64,000 nucleotides of DNA from JBBQVS01 sp963792705 (GCA_963792705.1 CAWBXD010000002.1:280443-344442); one strand, 5' to 3'; shown: positions 8,815-17,604, numbered from the stretch's first letter. A program made the numbers and translations. The notes: a model not told the origin generated them from the letters alone.

Positions 8815-9927
8815 TTAACTCGCTACTGTGCTACGACGTAGTACAAGTGCCGCCAGCAGAATGAAGCCAACTGCATACGCGCATAAGATTAAGACATTGA
8901 CCGTGATACCATACGTGTTCAAAGCAAAACCATGAAAGGCATGCTGTTGTACCACAATCGCGTAATAGACAGGAAAGATTTGTGCTACTACCTGAAGGAT
9001 TGGTACATTAAACGAGATTGGGCCAAAGGCACCACTGAGGAAAAACAAAGGAATTGCTACTCCAAACGCCAATCCTGTAAATGCCTGACGTTGCTTCAAC
9101 AAAGTACCTAACAGCGTCCCAAATGCTATGAAGATGGATAGCGTAAGAAGCGTAAAACCAATCACCTCACCCCAATGTAAAGGATGCACACCAATAATGA
9201 AGATGAGCACCGCAAGTACAAGGATTACGGATGCAAGACTCATTACAAGCGCACCCAGCATTTTACCTGTCACAACCGCCCAACGACTTGCTGGTGATAA
9301 CAATAATTCTTTCATTGTCGAGTTTTCCCATTCGCGCGCCGCCGAAGTTCCTGATTGCAAAAGTCCACCTACCACTAGCGCGATGACAAGAATCGAGACG
9401 GTCAGGTAAGGGATGTAATCGGTATCTTGCCGATACTGGTCGGTTTCTTGTGGCACAACCGTCACCACATTAGGAAATGCCTTGGCATAGAACGAGGTGA
9501 TCGAGAGCGGTACTGCTCGTCGAATATCATTGGTGAAATCAGTGTTAAGGTTATTGATGGTAACATCTACCTGGACTGGCTGATTGCTCCGAATACGCTC
9601 CTCAAAGTTGGCAGGGATTGTCACCACAGCAACAATTCTGCCAGCTTGAATAAGCGAGTGTGCCTCACTTGCCGTAGCCTTTTGTAAGATAAACGAGTGT
9701 GCTCCTGCCATTGAGCGATAGAGTTGCTGAGCGTATGGACCAGTATCGTTCATCACAACAGCGGTAGGTGCTTGCCCACCCGATAGCACAAACAGACTGA
9801 ACAGGATCAGAAAGTTTACAGGCAAGAACACGCCAAGAATGAGAAAGACGCGGTCTGTGAGCGAAACCTTGATATCTTTTTTCATGCAAGCCCAGATGAC
9901 GCGTAGATTATAGGTAATCCGTGACAT
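8815..9927 (-). CDS. ABC-2 type transporter permease
   Basis: 370 residues. N-terminal transmembrane helix (about 25-50), a large extracytoplasmic domain (about 55-170) with the IPANF and NNLNTDFTNDIRR signatures of the YhfP/YfiM-like ABC-2 family (ABC2_membrane_3), then five C-terminal helices. GAGAGGAA precedes the ATG. Expected to pair with the ATPase immediately upstream (12-base gap) to form a drug, lipid or peptide exporter. The substrate cannot be read from sequence. The sister permease downstream is interrupted, so this subunit may work as a homodimer. Confidence 0.92.
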   Translation of the reverse strand: MSRITYNLRVIWACMKKDIKVSLTDRVFLILGVFLPVNFLILFSLFVLSGGQAPTAVVMNDTGPYAQQLYRSMAGAHSFILQKATASEAHSLIQAGRIVAVVTIPANFEERIRSNQPVQVDVTINNLNTDFTNDIRRAVPLSITSFYAKAFPNVVTVVPQETDQYRQDTDYIPYLTVSILVIALVVGGLLQSGTSAAREWENSTMKELLLSPASRWAVVTGKMLGALVMSLASVILVLAVLIFIIGVHPLHWGEVIGFTLLTLSIFIAFGTLLGTLLKQRQAFTGLAFGVAIPLFFLSGAFGPISFNVPILQVVAQIFPVYYAIVVQQHAFHGFALNTYGITVNVLILCAYAVGFILLAALVLRRSTVAS

Positions 9928-9939
9928 AGTATTCCTCTC

Positions 9940-10926
9940 TTAGTCGCGTAGTGCGGTTCCAGTGAGACGCAAGAAAATTTCGTCAAGGTTTGGCTCGCGT
10001 ATCACAATATCGCGTATGTCGCCCTCTTGTGACACGATGTTAATAACTTGCGGCACCACGTTGCCAGTTCCTTGCGTAGTAATCGTGAGGTGTGCGTTCT
10101 CTTGTTTAACCTCTTTGATACCCTCTAAAGCACGTATCTTGTCTACCGCGACAACGGGGTGTGCCGTTTCTAGTTCAATCACACTGCCACCATAGGTTTG
10201 CTTGAGATGCTCTGGAGTGTCAACCGCGATAAGCTTGCCATGATCAATAATGGCAAGGCGATCACACAATACTTGAGCCTCTTCAAGGTAGTTCGTGGTA
10301 ATCAAGACAGTCTTCCCTTGACTACGCAATAAGAGAATATAATCCCAGATAGCACGTCTTGCTTGAACATCTACGCCTAGTGTTGGCTCATCAAGGTAGA
10401 TTAACTTGGGATCATGCAGCAAGGCGCGACCAAGTGCAAGACGGCGTTTCATACCACCAGAAAAGGTGCTCACACGCGATTTTTTGCGGTCCGCAAGTTG
10501 CACCAATTCAAGCATGTTATTGATGCGTTGCTTTTTTTCGCGTACAGGAATGCCGAAAAGGTCAGCGTGAAAATCCATGTTTGTCCAAGCTGATAACTCT
10601 TCATACAACGCGGTTTCTTGTGGCACCGCACCAAGTATTTGCCGTACCTCACGTGCATTGTTACGCACATCATAACCAAGCACCTTGACTTCTCCACTTG
10701 TTGGAACAGTCAGGCCACTAATCATATTAATAGTTGTTGTCTTGCCAGACCCGTTCGGTCCAAGCAAACCAAAGACTTCACCTTGCTGTACCGTCAATGT
10801 AAGATGATCGACAGCATGAAATGTTCCAAATGTTTTAGATAGGTCACGTATTTCTATCGCAGGAATACTATTGTTAGAAACATTCTGTTGTCCCGTTGTT
10901 AATACGTCTGAGCGTATTATACTCAT
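9940..10926 (-). CDS. ABC transporter ATP-binding protein (multidrug/DrrA-like)
   Basis: 328 residues. Walker A GPNGSGKTT, Q-loop VPQETALYEELS, signature FSGGMKRRL, Walker B LIYLDEPTLGVD, followed by the C-terminal extension usual in DrrA/CcmA-like exporters. The ATG at 10926 has GAAGGG upstream; the reading frame extends 8 codons further but without better signals. It lies 32 bases downstream of marR and energises the permeases at 8815 and (formerly) 7670. Probably an efflux system controlled by the MarR protein. Confidence 0.94.
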   Translation of the reverse strand: MSIIRSDVLTTGQQNVSNNSIPAIEIRDLSKTFGTFHAVDHLTLTVQQGEVFGLLGPNGSGKTTTINMISGLTVPTSGEVKVLGYDVRNNAREVRQILGAVPQETALYEELSAWTNMDFHADLFGIPVREKKQRINNMLELVQLADRKKSRVSTFSGGMKRRLALGRALLHDPKLIYLDEPTLGVDVQARRAIWDYILLLRSQGKTVLITTNYLEEAQVLCDRLAIIDHGKLIAVDTPEHLKQTYGGSVIELETAHPVVAVDKIRALEGIKEVKQENAHLTITTQGTGNVVPQVINIVSQEGDIRDIVIREPNLDEIFLRLTGTALRD

Positions 10927-10958
10927 GCTACCCTTCTTTCTTCTGTACATGAACTACG

Positions 10959-11528
10959 TTATTTGAACTTTAGACTGTCTGGAAGGAGTCCAAAGCGGTC
11001 TCCAGTTCCTTCACTCTCATTTGTCAGGTTGATAATTATGCGTTGCAGATTTTCCAGGAACGTCTGTTGCTCGGCCTCTGATAATCCTAGCAACATATTA
11101 TGATTAAATTGTTCTACTACAGGATTAAAAATGCGAGTCATGGTCTCACCTTCAGCAGTAAGTTTGACTTTTACCACACGGCGGTCTTCACGGTCATTCT
11201 GCCGTTCAACCAGTCCGTTTTGCTCAAGCCGCTTGACAATGCCCGTAACAGTGGGTGGGTCAACACCACGTTTCTGACTAATTGTGCCAATTGTCATGCC
11301 ATCACTTCCATAGAGGAAGATCATAACACCCCATTGTGGCGGCGTCACGACGTAAGATTTCCCTTGCTCAACACACATCGTTTGTAGGATATCAGCAAAT
11401 GCGTATGCGACACAGCGTTGAGCATAGAACAGCCAGTAGCCAAGGTTGTGATTGGAATTTATATTCACTTTCTTTTGCTCACTGATATTTAGCGTACTAT
11501 TATTTTGTGTACTAAATAGTTTATACAT
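10959..11528 (-). CDS. MarR family transcriptional regulator
   Basis: About 189 residues with a winged-helix domain: the recognition-helix region reads GVDPPTVTGIVKRLEQNGLV and the wing DREDRRVVKVKLT (conserved DxRxxRV-like motif). First gene of the operon with the exporter ATPase and permeases, hence its likely local repressor. The start is uncertain. No good ribosome site precedes the ATG at 11528, and a GTG about 20 codons in, after AAAGAAA, is an alternative. Ligand unknown. Confidence 0.88.
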   Translation of the reverse strand: MYKLFSTQNNSTLNISEQKKVNINSNHNLGYWLFYAQRCVAYAFADILQTMCVEQGKSYVVTPPQWGVMIFLYGSDGMTIGTISQKRGVDPPTVTGIVKRLEQNGLVERQNDREDRRVVKVKLTAEGETMTRIFNPVVEQFNHNMLLGLSEAEQQTFLENLQRIIINLTNESEGTGDRFGLLPDSLKFK

Positions 11529-11593
11529 GATTCTAAGAGGATAGTCAAGATGTAGGGACCGATGATGCTTTTTAACAAAATAGTACAGAGGTG

Positions 11594-11664
11594 TGTAGGG
11601 ACCGATTGATCGCGTCCTCGTTGGCGGTTGATTGCCACGAGGACGCGATCAATCGGTCCCTACA
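11594..11664. repeat. Dispersed inverted repeat, GTAGGGACC family
   Basis: Two exact 27-base arms (11594-11620 and 11638-11664) around a 17-base loop. The arm carries GTAGGGACCGATTGATCGCG, which recurs at 50519-50915 and 60281-60392. It lies between marR and the MFS gene. No coding capacity and no target-site duplication that I can see. It resembles a MITE or REP-type palindromic element. Confidence 0.85.
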
Positions 11665-11672
11665 GCCAACTA

Positions 11673-13745
11673 TTACAGGGTAGCAGGGGCAGCTTGTGTC
11701 TCTTCTGTCTTCTTTGATGGTTCCACTTCATCACGGTAATTCTTTGCGAGAGGGATATCTTTCAGGAAGAGTGAGGCGATAAAGACACCGATGCAAAAGA
11801 CAAAGACGGTGAGGAAACCACGCTCTATACCCACCCCAAGTGAGACGCGAAGCGCATCAAAGACTTGCTGAAGCAAGTGATGAACATTATTTGTGATTTG
11901 CTGGGTAGCATTCAATGTAACCTGATGTGTTACCTGCTGCGTGATTTGTGGCGTTGCCTGTGCCGTCACCTGGGCCGTGACTTGATCGGTCACTTGCTTT
12001 GTTACCTGGGCCGTAATTTTTGCTACTGTCGCATCGTGATAGGGTCCGGCAGGCACATTTGCAGTTGCTTTGGCTACGGCTTGTGGTACCGCCTGCGCCA
12101 CAGCTTTCTGTACAGCTTGCGCTACCGACTGCTTCACAATTGGTGGTACCGTTTGCGCTACAATTTTCGGTACCGCATTGTTTACCGCGGCTTGCGTGCC
12201 ATATTTTATGACGCTGTTACGATAATCAGGATTGATGAGCAGCTGCTGATTGGTGGCAGTCGCTAGACCTTGTGTCCCCAACTGCTTGTACCCACTTGGT
12301 AAGTGTTTCAGCAGTTCGCTAGCCACAACATTATTCACCACAGAGCCAGTAATTGCAACGCCAAGTGTCTGACCAACAGAACGTAGATAGGTAATTGCGC
12401 CCGTCCCTACGCCTAAACGTGTGCGTGGCAGCGCGTTCTGTACAGCTAATGTGAGTACAGAAAAGAAAATGCCTAGTCCAATGCCGGTGATGATCATATT
12501 GCGACTTGCCTCAAGAGTACTTGTTGAAGAAGTCATTAAGGTCATCAGAAAGACACCGATTGAAAGGATAATCGCGCCAACGATGGTAATTGCTTGATAG
12601 CGTCCGATTTTAGCAATCACGAAACCTGCTATCGCCGCTCCAACGACCAGACTGATCGTCAGTGGAGTAATAAGCTCACCTGAATTGGTCGCAGACTCTC
12701 CCAATACCCCTTGTAGAAACAATGGGAGGTAGATTATCAATGAGAGTAGCACCATTCCTGAGGTGAGACCAAGCGCGGCATCGGCCGCGAAAACACGATT
12801 GCGAAACAGATCAAGCGGCAACATTGGTTCAGTCGCAAAACGCTCTGCGATAAAGAAGGAAATGTACAGGACAGTTGCAGCGATCAAGGCAATAATTACC
12901 TGTGGCGAGTTCCAGTCATAAATCTGGTTGCCGCCCCATGTTAAACCTAAGAGCAGAGAAATGGTTGCGCTTGATGCTAAAACCGCACCGAGAAAATCGA
13001 CGCGACGAATAGCTGCCCATCCTGTATATTTGTTGCTCCGTGTCGAGATGTTCGTCGGAAGGTAGATGAGCAAAGCTACCAACGCGATAAGTCCAAGCGG
13101 AAGGTTAATATAAAAAACCCAACGCCAGCGTGTTGTATTGGTAACAAGATTTCCTAGTAGTGGGCCATTGTCGGAGAGCCAGCCACCAATCGTTGGACCA
13201 ACGACACTCGAAAAGCCATAGACAGCCGCGAAAATACCTTGCCAGCGCGCGCGTTCCGCGGGCGGGAAGATATCACCAACAACCGTAAACACAAGCGAGA
13301 TGCCAATACCAGCCCCAATGCCCTGTAGGGCACGAAAGGCGATAAGTTGATCTATTGTCTGAGATGCACCAGAAAGGATGGAGCCAAGCAAGAAGAGAAT
13401 GACGCCCGTGATAAAAAACCACTTGCGCCCAAACTGATCGGAAAGTTTTCCCACGATAGGAATCATGGTTGTTGACCCCAACAAGTATGCTGTGACAACC
13501 CATGTGTAACGGTCAAATCCCTGTAGCGAGCCAATAATCTTTGGTAATGCGGTGCCAACGATTGTCTGATCAAGTGCCTCAAGCAACAAGGTAAGCATAA
13601 GCGCGGCAAGAATGCTAATCAGCGCAATACCTTGAAGACGAACACGGCCTCCATCGTTCTGTTGAGCCAGTCCCACCTTCGCAGGAACTGTTAGTGGAAC
13701 CTCCTGGTTATTAGAAGGTTCCAAGTCCTTTGGTTTCGTTTCCAT
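11673..13745 (-). CDS. DHA2-family MFS drug transporter with repeat-rich loop
   Basis: About 690 residues, 14-helix DHA2 (EmrB/QacA-like) layout: first helix LLLEALDQTIVGTALP (motif D1), motif A GKLSDQFGRKW, motif C-type helix. Proton-driven efflux of toxic compounds is the family role. The ATG at 13745 has GGAGA 9 bases upstream. Unusual is a hydrophilic stretch of about 110 residues (520-629) between the last helices, built of QAV.., then QVT.Q-type short repeats. It lies 46 bases downstream of padR and is probably co-transcribed with and repressed by it. Confidence 0.93.
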   Translation of the reverse strand: METKPKDLEPSNNQEVPLTVPAKVGLAQQNDGGRVRLQGIALISILAALMLTLLLEALDQTIVGTALPKIIGSLQGFDRYTWVVTAYLLGSTTMIPIVGKLSDQFGRKWFFITGVILFLLGSILSGASQTIDQLIAFRALQGIGAGIGISLVFTVVGDIFPPAERARWQGIFAAVYGFSSVVGPTIGGWLSDNGPLLGNLVTNTTRWRWVFYINLPLGLIALVALLIYLPTNISTRSNKYTGWAAIRRVDFLGAVLASSATISLLLGLTWGGNQIYDWNSPQVIIALIAATVLYISFFIAERFATEPMLPLDLFRNRVFAADAALGLTSGMVLLSLIIYLPLFLQGVLGESATNSGELITPLTISLVVGAAIAGFVIAKIGRYQAITIVGAIILSIGVFLMTLMTSSTSTLEASRNMIITGIGLGIFFSVLTLAVQNALPRTRLGVGTGAITYLRSVGQTLGVAITGSVVNNVVASELLKHLPSGYKQLGTQGLATATNQQLLINPDYRNSVIKYGTQAAVNNAVPKIVAQTVPPIVKQSVAQAVQKAVAQAVPQAVAKATANVPAGPYHDATVAKITAQVTKQVTDQVTAQVTAQATPQITQQVTHQVTLNATQQITNNVHHLLQQVFDALRVSLGVGIERGFLTVFVFCIGVFIASLFLKDIPLAKNYRDEVEPSKKTEETQAAPATL

Positions 13746-13791
13746 TGTATATTTCTCCAATGTTAGAGTAGATAAGTTCAGTATACTTGCA

Positions 13792-14394
13792 TCAGTCTTT
13801 TGTGGATTCTTCGTGTTGCATAGTACTCTTGTGAATTGCTGCATTCTCTTTCTCACGCAAGCTCTTAACCCAGGATAGCTCTAGTTCCCATTGCTGGACG
13901 GTATGTTGCATAACATTGAGCACATCCTGAATCCATTCTGCAGTTGTTACAGGGTCCCAATTCATAAACTCGCGTGCCATGTCCTCTGCCTCTGCGGTTG
14001 AATGCAGAATGTGCATCTGGCAATAGTTGCTATAGTGGTCAATCAAGCGTAGTCGCTCCACAGGTTTCAAATATGCAAAATAGGCCGCTTTCTGCGCGAA
14101 GAGTTTTTGGTATTCTCCTGGATTAGCAGTAGTATCCATCATTAGTTCATGAAAACGCTTACGACCCGCATCTGTGATCTCATAACGTCGTAGTTGACGA
14201 TCTCCCTGGTCATGTACCATTCCTACATGAAGCGCAATTAACCCTGATTTCTCCAGTTTAGACAACAAAGGATAGAGTCTTCCATTGCTTAGATGAGCGT
14301 ACGGTCCAATCATATCATTAATGATTTTGGCTATAAGATACCCGTGAGCTGGATAGCGCATAAGTTGTGCAAGGATAATTAACTCGTACATCAT
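13792..14394 (-). CDS. PadR family transcriptional regulator
   Basis: About 200 residues. N-terminal winged helix typical of PadR (YELIILAQLMRYPAHGYLIAK, then NGRLYPLLSKLEKSGLI and the RRYEIT wing), followed by a helical C-terminal domain (PadR/Vir-type C) that mediates dimerisation. The ATG at 14394 with GAGGG 9 bases upstream is preferred to a TTG nine codons earlier. It sits directly upstream of the DHA2 exporter gene, the classic arrangement for a ligand-responsive PadR repressor. Confidence 0.9.
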   Translation of the reverse strand: MMYELIILAQLMRYPAHGYLIAKIINDMIGPYAHLSNGRLYPLLSKLEKSGLIALHVGMVHDQGDRQLRRYEITDAGRKRFHELMMDTTANPGEYQKLFAQKAAYFAYLKPVERLRLIDHYSNYCQMHILHSTAEAEDMAREFMNWDPVTTAEWIQDVLNVMQHTVQQWELELSWVKSLREKENAAIHKSTMQHEESTKD

Positions 14395-14429
14395 TGTCTG
14401 GTTCCCTCGATTATCCTTCAAAGATTATT

Positions 14430-14474
14430 AGACATGTTCTACAGACCCGTTCTCATGACATGTCTCTGTGACAT
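14430..14474. promoter_or_regulatory. Candidate PadR operator region
   Basis: Upstream of padR are the inverted octamers AGACATGT (14430-14437) and ACATGTCT (14458-14465), and overlapping the second an ATGT-N7-ACAT motif (14460-14474). LmrR/PadR proteins are known to bind ATGT-N8-ACAT-like sites. The match is close but the spacer is one base short. Confidence 0.35.
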
Positions 14475-14512
14475 ATTATTACATAAGAGAAGAAGATTGT
14501 CAAGTGAACATG

Positions 14513-14585
14513 TAGGGAGACCGCGAGAGTCTCCGCTACACGTAGGGGATCACGAACATGTAGGGGAGAACCTCGCGGTCTCCCT
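14513..14585. repeat. Inverted repeat, GGGAGACCGCGAG family
   Basis: Arms AGGGAGACCGCGAG (14513-14526) and its exact complement (14572-14585) flank a 45-base loop holding two more partial copies of the GTAGGGGA motif. A related short hairpin lies at 63672-63696. Non-coding. Confidence 0.6.
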
Positions 14586-15224
14586 GTTTCCCTCTCTTAT
14601 CCTTGCATGCCCAACAAATTACTATCAGAATAACCATAACTTGACTCTTACGCAAGCTCGATGATAGTAAATATTGACTTTGCTCTGGTCGATAAGCCTC
14701 AACATGTCCCACGTAAAAATCGGGTGTTAGATAGCCATAGACTGCGTTGCTCATTGACAAGGTGCCTATGAAGTCCCTTGCATCTCGAAATGTGTTTGTA
14801 GCAATTAAAGTCAACTCAACGGTAGTTCTATGGTACATCGTATTCTTTCGTCAGGATCACACTGACAGACCGATTTGGCATTGTTCTTATACTGTAGGTA
14901 GAAAGCCTCACGAACGGCATCGCACGAGCAGGCCGAGTGCATGGGAAGCAACGTTCGTGGACGCACACGTAGACGTTTCCTGCTTGCGCTTGAGAGCAGT
15001 CGTGATGGCTCACAGGCTTCAGCCATTATGTGCTTGACAGCATATATTTCACGTCATTTTTTGCTCACTCTGATAGCCCGAATACATGAAGCATGTGACG
15101 TCTACGTGTCCATGAGTGCGTCATTTTTGCGCTGCTCTTCGTTTCTTCTGCGCCCTTCACGAGATCGGCGCATAACTCTATCTCAAGGGGAGTAACCCTC
15201 TCTTCAGCAGGAGTCGTATACCAG
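14586..15224. other. Non-coding or decayed stretch upstream of the ice-binding gene
   Basis: No convincing gene. On the minus strand an open frame (14536-14838) starts with a plausible-looking 60-residue stretch beginning MYHRTTVELTLIATNTF, but it lacks a ribosome site and runs into the repeat element, so it may be a gene remnant. The remainder has no ORF with good codon use. The 5' signals for the gene at 15225 must lie in 15040-15220. Confidence 0.4.
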
Positions 15225-16274
15225 ATGAAAAGATTTTCCAGGATACAAAGGGTGTTCGCTCTGACAGGTGCTGTGCTCCTGTTTTGTGTTCTCGTTCTCT
15301 CACCACTTGCTCACGTCGCGATTCCTGCACATGCCCAAGGGACTCAACCCCCTCTTGGAACCGCTGGCACGTTTGCGGCCCTTGGTGCGAGTGCAGTAAC
15401 CAATACGGGTTCAAGCGTCGTGACGGGTGATCTTGGAGTGAGTCCAGGGACTTCAGTGGTGGGATTTCCACCCGGCATCGTGATCGGTACAAAACATGTT
15501 GCCGACGCGGTTGCGCTGCAAGCTCAGAACGACGTGGCGGTCGCGTATGGAGATGCTGCGGGACAACCGTGCAACGTGCATTTAACGGGTCAGGACCTTG
15601 GTGGCAAGACCCTCACGTCAGGAGTGTACTGTTTCTCGTCCTCTGCTCAATTGACTGGGCAGCTCAAGCTTGATAGTCAAGGGAACCCAGCGAGTGTTTT
15701 TATCTTTCAGATAGGCAGCTCCTTCACCACAGCGAGCAATGCCAGTGTGTTACAGATCAATGATACACAAGCGTGCAATATCTTCTGGCAGGTTGGCAGT
15801 TCTGCAACGGTAGGAACGAACACGGACTTTTCAGGAAACATTTTGGCGCATACCTCTATCACAGCTCAGACAGGTGCCGAATTCAACGGCAGTCTTTATG
15901 CTCACACGGGTGCGGTAACATTAGATACCAACACAATTATCCGATCTCCGTGTGCAGGGTCCACGCCTACAGGAACACCAACAGCGTCACCTACAGGAAC
16001 ACCAACAGCGTCGCCTACAGGAACACCAATAGCGTCGCCTACAGGAACACCAACAGCGTCGCCTACAGGAACACCAATAGCGTCGCCTACAGGAACACCA
16101 ATAGCGTCGCCTACAGGAACACCAATAGCGTCGCCTACAGGAACACCAATAGCGTCGCCTACAGGAACACCAATAGCGTCGCCTACAGGAACACCAACGG
16201 GACCTCCTGGCTTGCCACCAACGGGAAGCGACCCTGATAGAGCGTTCGTGTCCTATCCCATCAGCCTCCATTGA
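15225..16274 (+). CDS. Secreted DUF3494 (ice-binding-like) protein with TGTP repeats and LPPTG motif
   Basis: 349 residues. Signal peptide (1-38, cut after AHA), then a DUF3494 beta-helix (about 44-243): LGTAGTFAALGASAVTNTG, GDLGVSPGT, TGQDLGGKTLTSGVYCF and IFWQVGSSATVGTNTDFSGN are all family hallmarks. Members bind ice or act as adhesins; which applies here is open. Then comes a Thr/Pro/Ser tail of nine TGTPxASP octapeptides, and LPPTGSDP close to the C-terminus. The LPPTG resembles a sortase motif, but no hydrophobic anchor or basic tail follows, so it is an incomplete sorting signal. A small membrane protein gene follows. Confidence 0.9.
   Translation: MKRFSRIQRVFALTGAVLLFCVLVLSPLAHVAIPAHAQGTQPPLGTAGTFAALGASAVTNTGSSVVTGDLGVSPGTSVVGFPPGIVIGTKHVADAVALQAQNDVAVAYGDAAGQPCNVHLTGQDLGGKTLTSGVYCFSSSAQLTGQLKLDSQGNPASVFIFQIGSSFTTASNASVLQINDTQACNIFWQVGSSATVGTNTDFSGNILAHTSITAQTGAEFNGSLYAHTGAVTLDTNTIIRSPCAGSTPTGTPTASPTGTPTASPTGTPIASPTGTPTASPTGTPIASPTGTPIASPTGTPIASPTGTPIASPTGTPIASPTGTPTGPPGLPPTGSDPDRAFVSYPISLH
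15969..16184 (+). repeat. Coding minisatellite, nine 24-bp units
   Basis: Nine consecutive 24-base units (acaggaacaccaayagcgtc plus rcct) encode TGTP(T/I)ASP, with a partial tenth unit at 16185. Units differ mainly at one position (T/I codon). In frame, so copy-number change alters only stalk length. Confidence 0.92.
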
Positions 16275-16372
16275 AATTGGCAACGTGTCCAGTTCGAGTC
16301 CAATGGGAATGCGTCTACACGACAACAGGAAAGCAGAGTACGGTTAATGAAAAGGAGGACACTATACAAAGA

Positions 16373-16558
16373 GTGAAACGTTTCTGGTACGTTTTTGTAG
16401 TCGTCGTTCTCGCTCTCAGCCTTCTTCTTGGTTTTCGTGTGAGTCGTCTTCTGCTCTCTTCTCACACATCAGAATTCTACTCGTCCGAGAAGCAGCACGA
16501 TAGATGTGCTGCTTCGGCAGAAAAGGAGTGGATCACACGAGATACCAGTTCCTCCTGA
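16373..16558 (+). CDS. Small membrane-anchored protein, unknown
   Basis: 61 residues from a GTG at 16373: a short basic N-terminus (VKRFW), one transmembrane helix (about 6-24), and a hydrophilic Ser/Glu-rich remainder with one Cys. AGGAGG lies 14 bases upstream, further than ideal; the frame is also open upstream to the end of the preceding gene. It lies directly after an LPxTG-type protein, where a sortase would be expected, and the N-terminus resembles a sortase anchor helix, but no sortase catalytic motif (TLxTC) is present. Either a small membrane protein or the stump of a lost gene. Confidence 0.4.
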   Translation: MKRFWYVFVVVVLALSLLLGFRVSRLLLSSHTSEFYSSEKQHDRCAASAEKEWITRDTSSS

Positions 16559-16780
16559 AAATAAGAATATATTACTACTAAGAAGTATCTTACTGAACTC
16601 GCCGCAGTAGCGATGGGAAGCCAGAAGTGCAGATGTACGTTTCCTCTATGTTCCTTTGTAGAACATATTTTCCTCTTTTGCTGTACGCGACGTTTCTATG
16701 CATCATACAGAGAATCCTCATCTTCACAGAACCAAATTTGGAACCACAACATTTTACCCCTTTTTTCGGCTTTAGATGAC

Positions 16781-16816
16781 TGTTGTTTGACACATAAATT
16801 TATGTGTCAAACAACA
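16781..16816. terminator. 36-bp perfect palindrome centred on a stop codon
   Basis: 16781-16798 and 16799-16816 are exact reverse complements. The TAA of the minus-strand permease gene (16802-16800) lies at the centre, so the last five codons of the gene form one arm. No T-run follows. Probably a 3'-end stem or terminator. The flanking 16559-16780 shows no gene. Confidence 0.6.
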
Positions 16817-17600
16817 AATTACCACTCTCATAGCGACGTAGGCCGAAATGAAACACTCCCACTGCCAATGCAGTAAACAAAGCAGTAAAGCCGACCAAAG
16901 CAGCTAACAAAGGCCAAGTGAAGCGGTGTAACAACTGCAATGGGATAAATGAGATAAAGCCAGCCGGAATGATGGTAAACAAGAGCAACCGTACCGCTCC
17001 CTGGAAGATGTCCATTGGATAGGTACTGAACGAGATTAACGCACCAAACATTTGTTGCATCAAGCCCTCGGTATTCCCTAGATAGAAGGCTAGAGAACCA
17101 AGTACAATAGCGAACGCAGTAAAAATTACACAGACAAAGAGTATCAGGAGCACGAACAAGCACAGACGAAACACGTCGGGATGCAAGAACAGAATGAATG
17201 CACCAACCCCAAAAAGTACATCACCCCATGCAGTTGGATCGGTTGCGGCAATACAGACATGTAGCAGAACATAACGTGGCATACCTAGATACGCATCCAG
17301 ACCACCCTTCATAATAAGAGAGGGTAATTGACGCGCGTTGCCAAATATGCCAACGCTCAGCCCAACTCCACATGCCGAGACCGACCAGAGAATCACAACA
17401 TCTGTGCTTTGCCAGCCATGTACCAGAGGGAACTGATGAAAGTAGGTCAACCAGAAAAAGAGCCATAGGCAATCAGTTGCCGCCATAGTTAAAATTTGTA
17501 CAAAAAATGCTGTGCGATACTCCATAGCAGATTGTAAGTTGGCGACAGCATATGCCCCTATGAAACGGAATGAGCTAACGATTTTCTTGAGAATGGTCAT
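16800..17600 (-). CDS. ABC-2 family permease (DUF990-type)
   Basis: 266 residues with about six transmembrane helices and no large soluble domain, matching the DUF990/ABC-2 permeases that work in pairs. Features include an N-terminal amphipathic segment, AMEYRTAFFVQILTMAATD and the conserved LGxxxFYLGN region followed by YPMDIFQG. It follows its partner permease by 4 bases and completes an exporter with the ATPase at 18456. The substrate is not known for this family, although antibiotic or lipid export has been proposed for relatives. Confidence 0.9.
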   Translation of the reverse strand: MTILKKIVSSFRFIGAYAVANLQSAMEYRTAFFVQILTMAATDCLWLFFWLTYFHQFPLVHGWQSTDVVILWSVSACGVGLSVGIFGNARQLPSLIMKGGLDAYLGMPRYVLLHVCIAATDPTAWGDVLFGVGAFILFLHPDVFRLCLFVLLILFVCVIFTAFAIVLGSLAFYLGNTEGLMQQMFGALISFSTYPMDIFQGAVRLLLFTIIPAGFISFIPLQLLHRFTWPLLAALVGFTALFTALAVGVFHFGLRRYESGNLLFDT

Positions 17601-17604
17601 ATAC

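Noticed and set aside
15969..16184. Regularly spaced repeats that could suggest a CRISPR array
   Set aside because: Units are contiguous 24-bp coding repeats (TGTPxASP) without unique spacers. The same applies to 38601-38717 and 56041-56100.
16271..16372. Longer N-terminal version of the small membrane protein
   Set aside because: The TTG at 16271 overlaps the preceding stop and has no ribosome site; the GTG near AGGAGG is more plausible.
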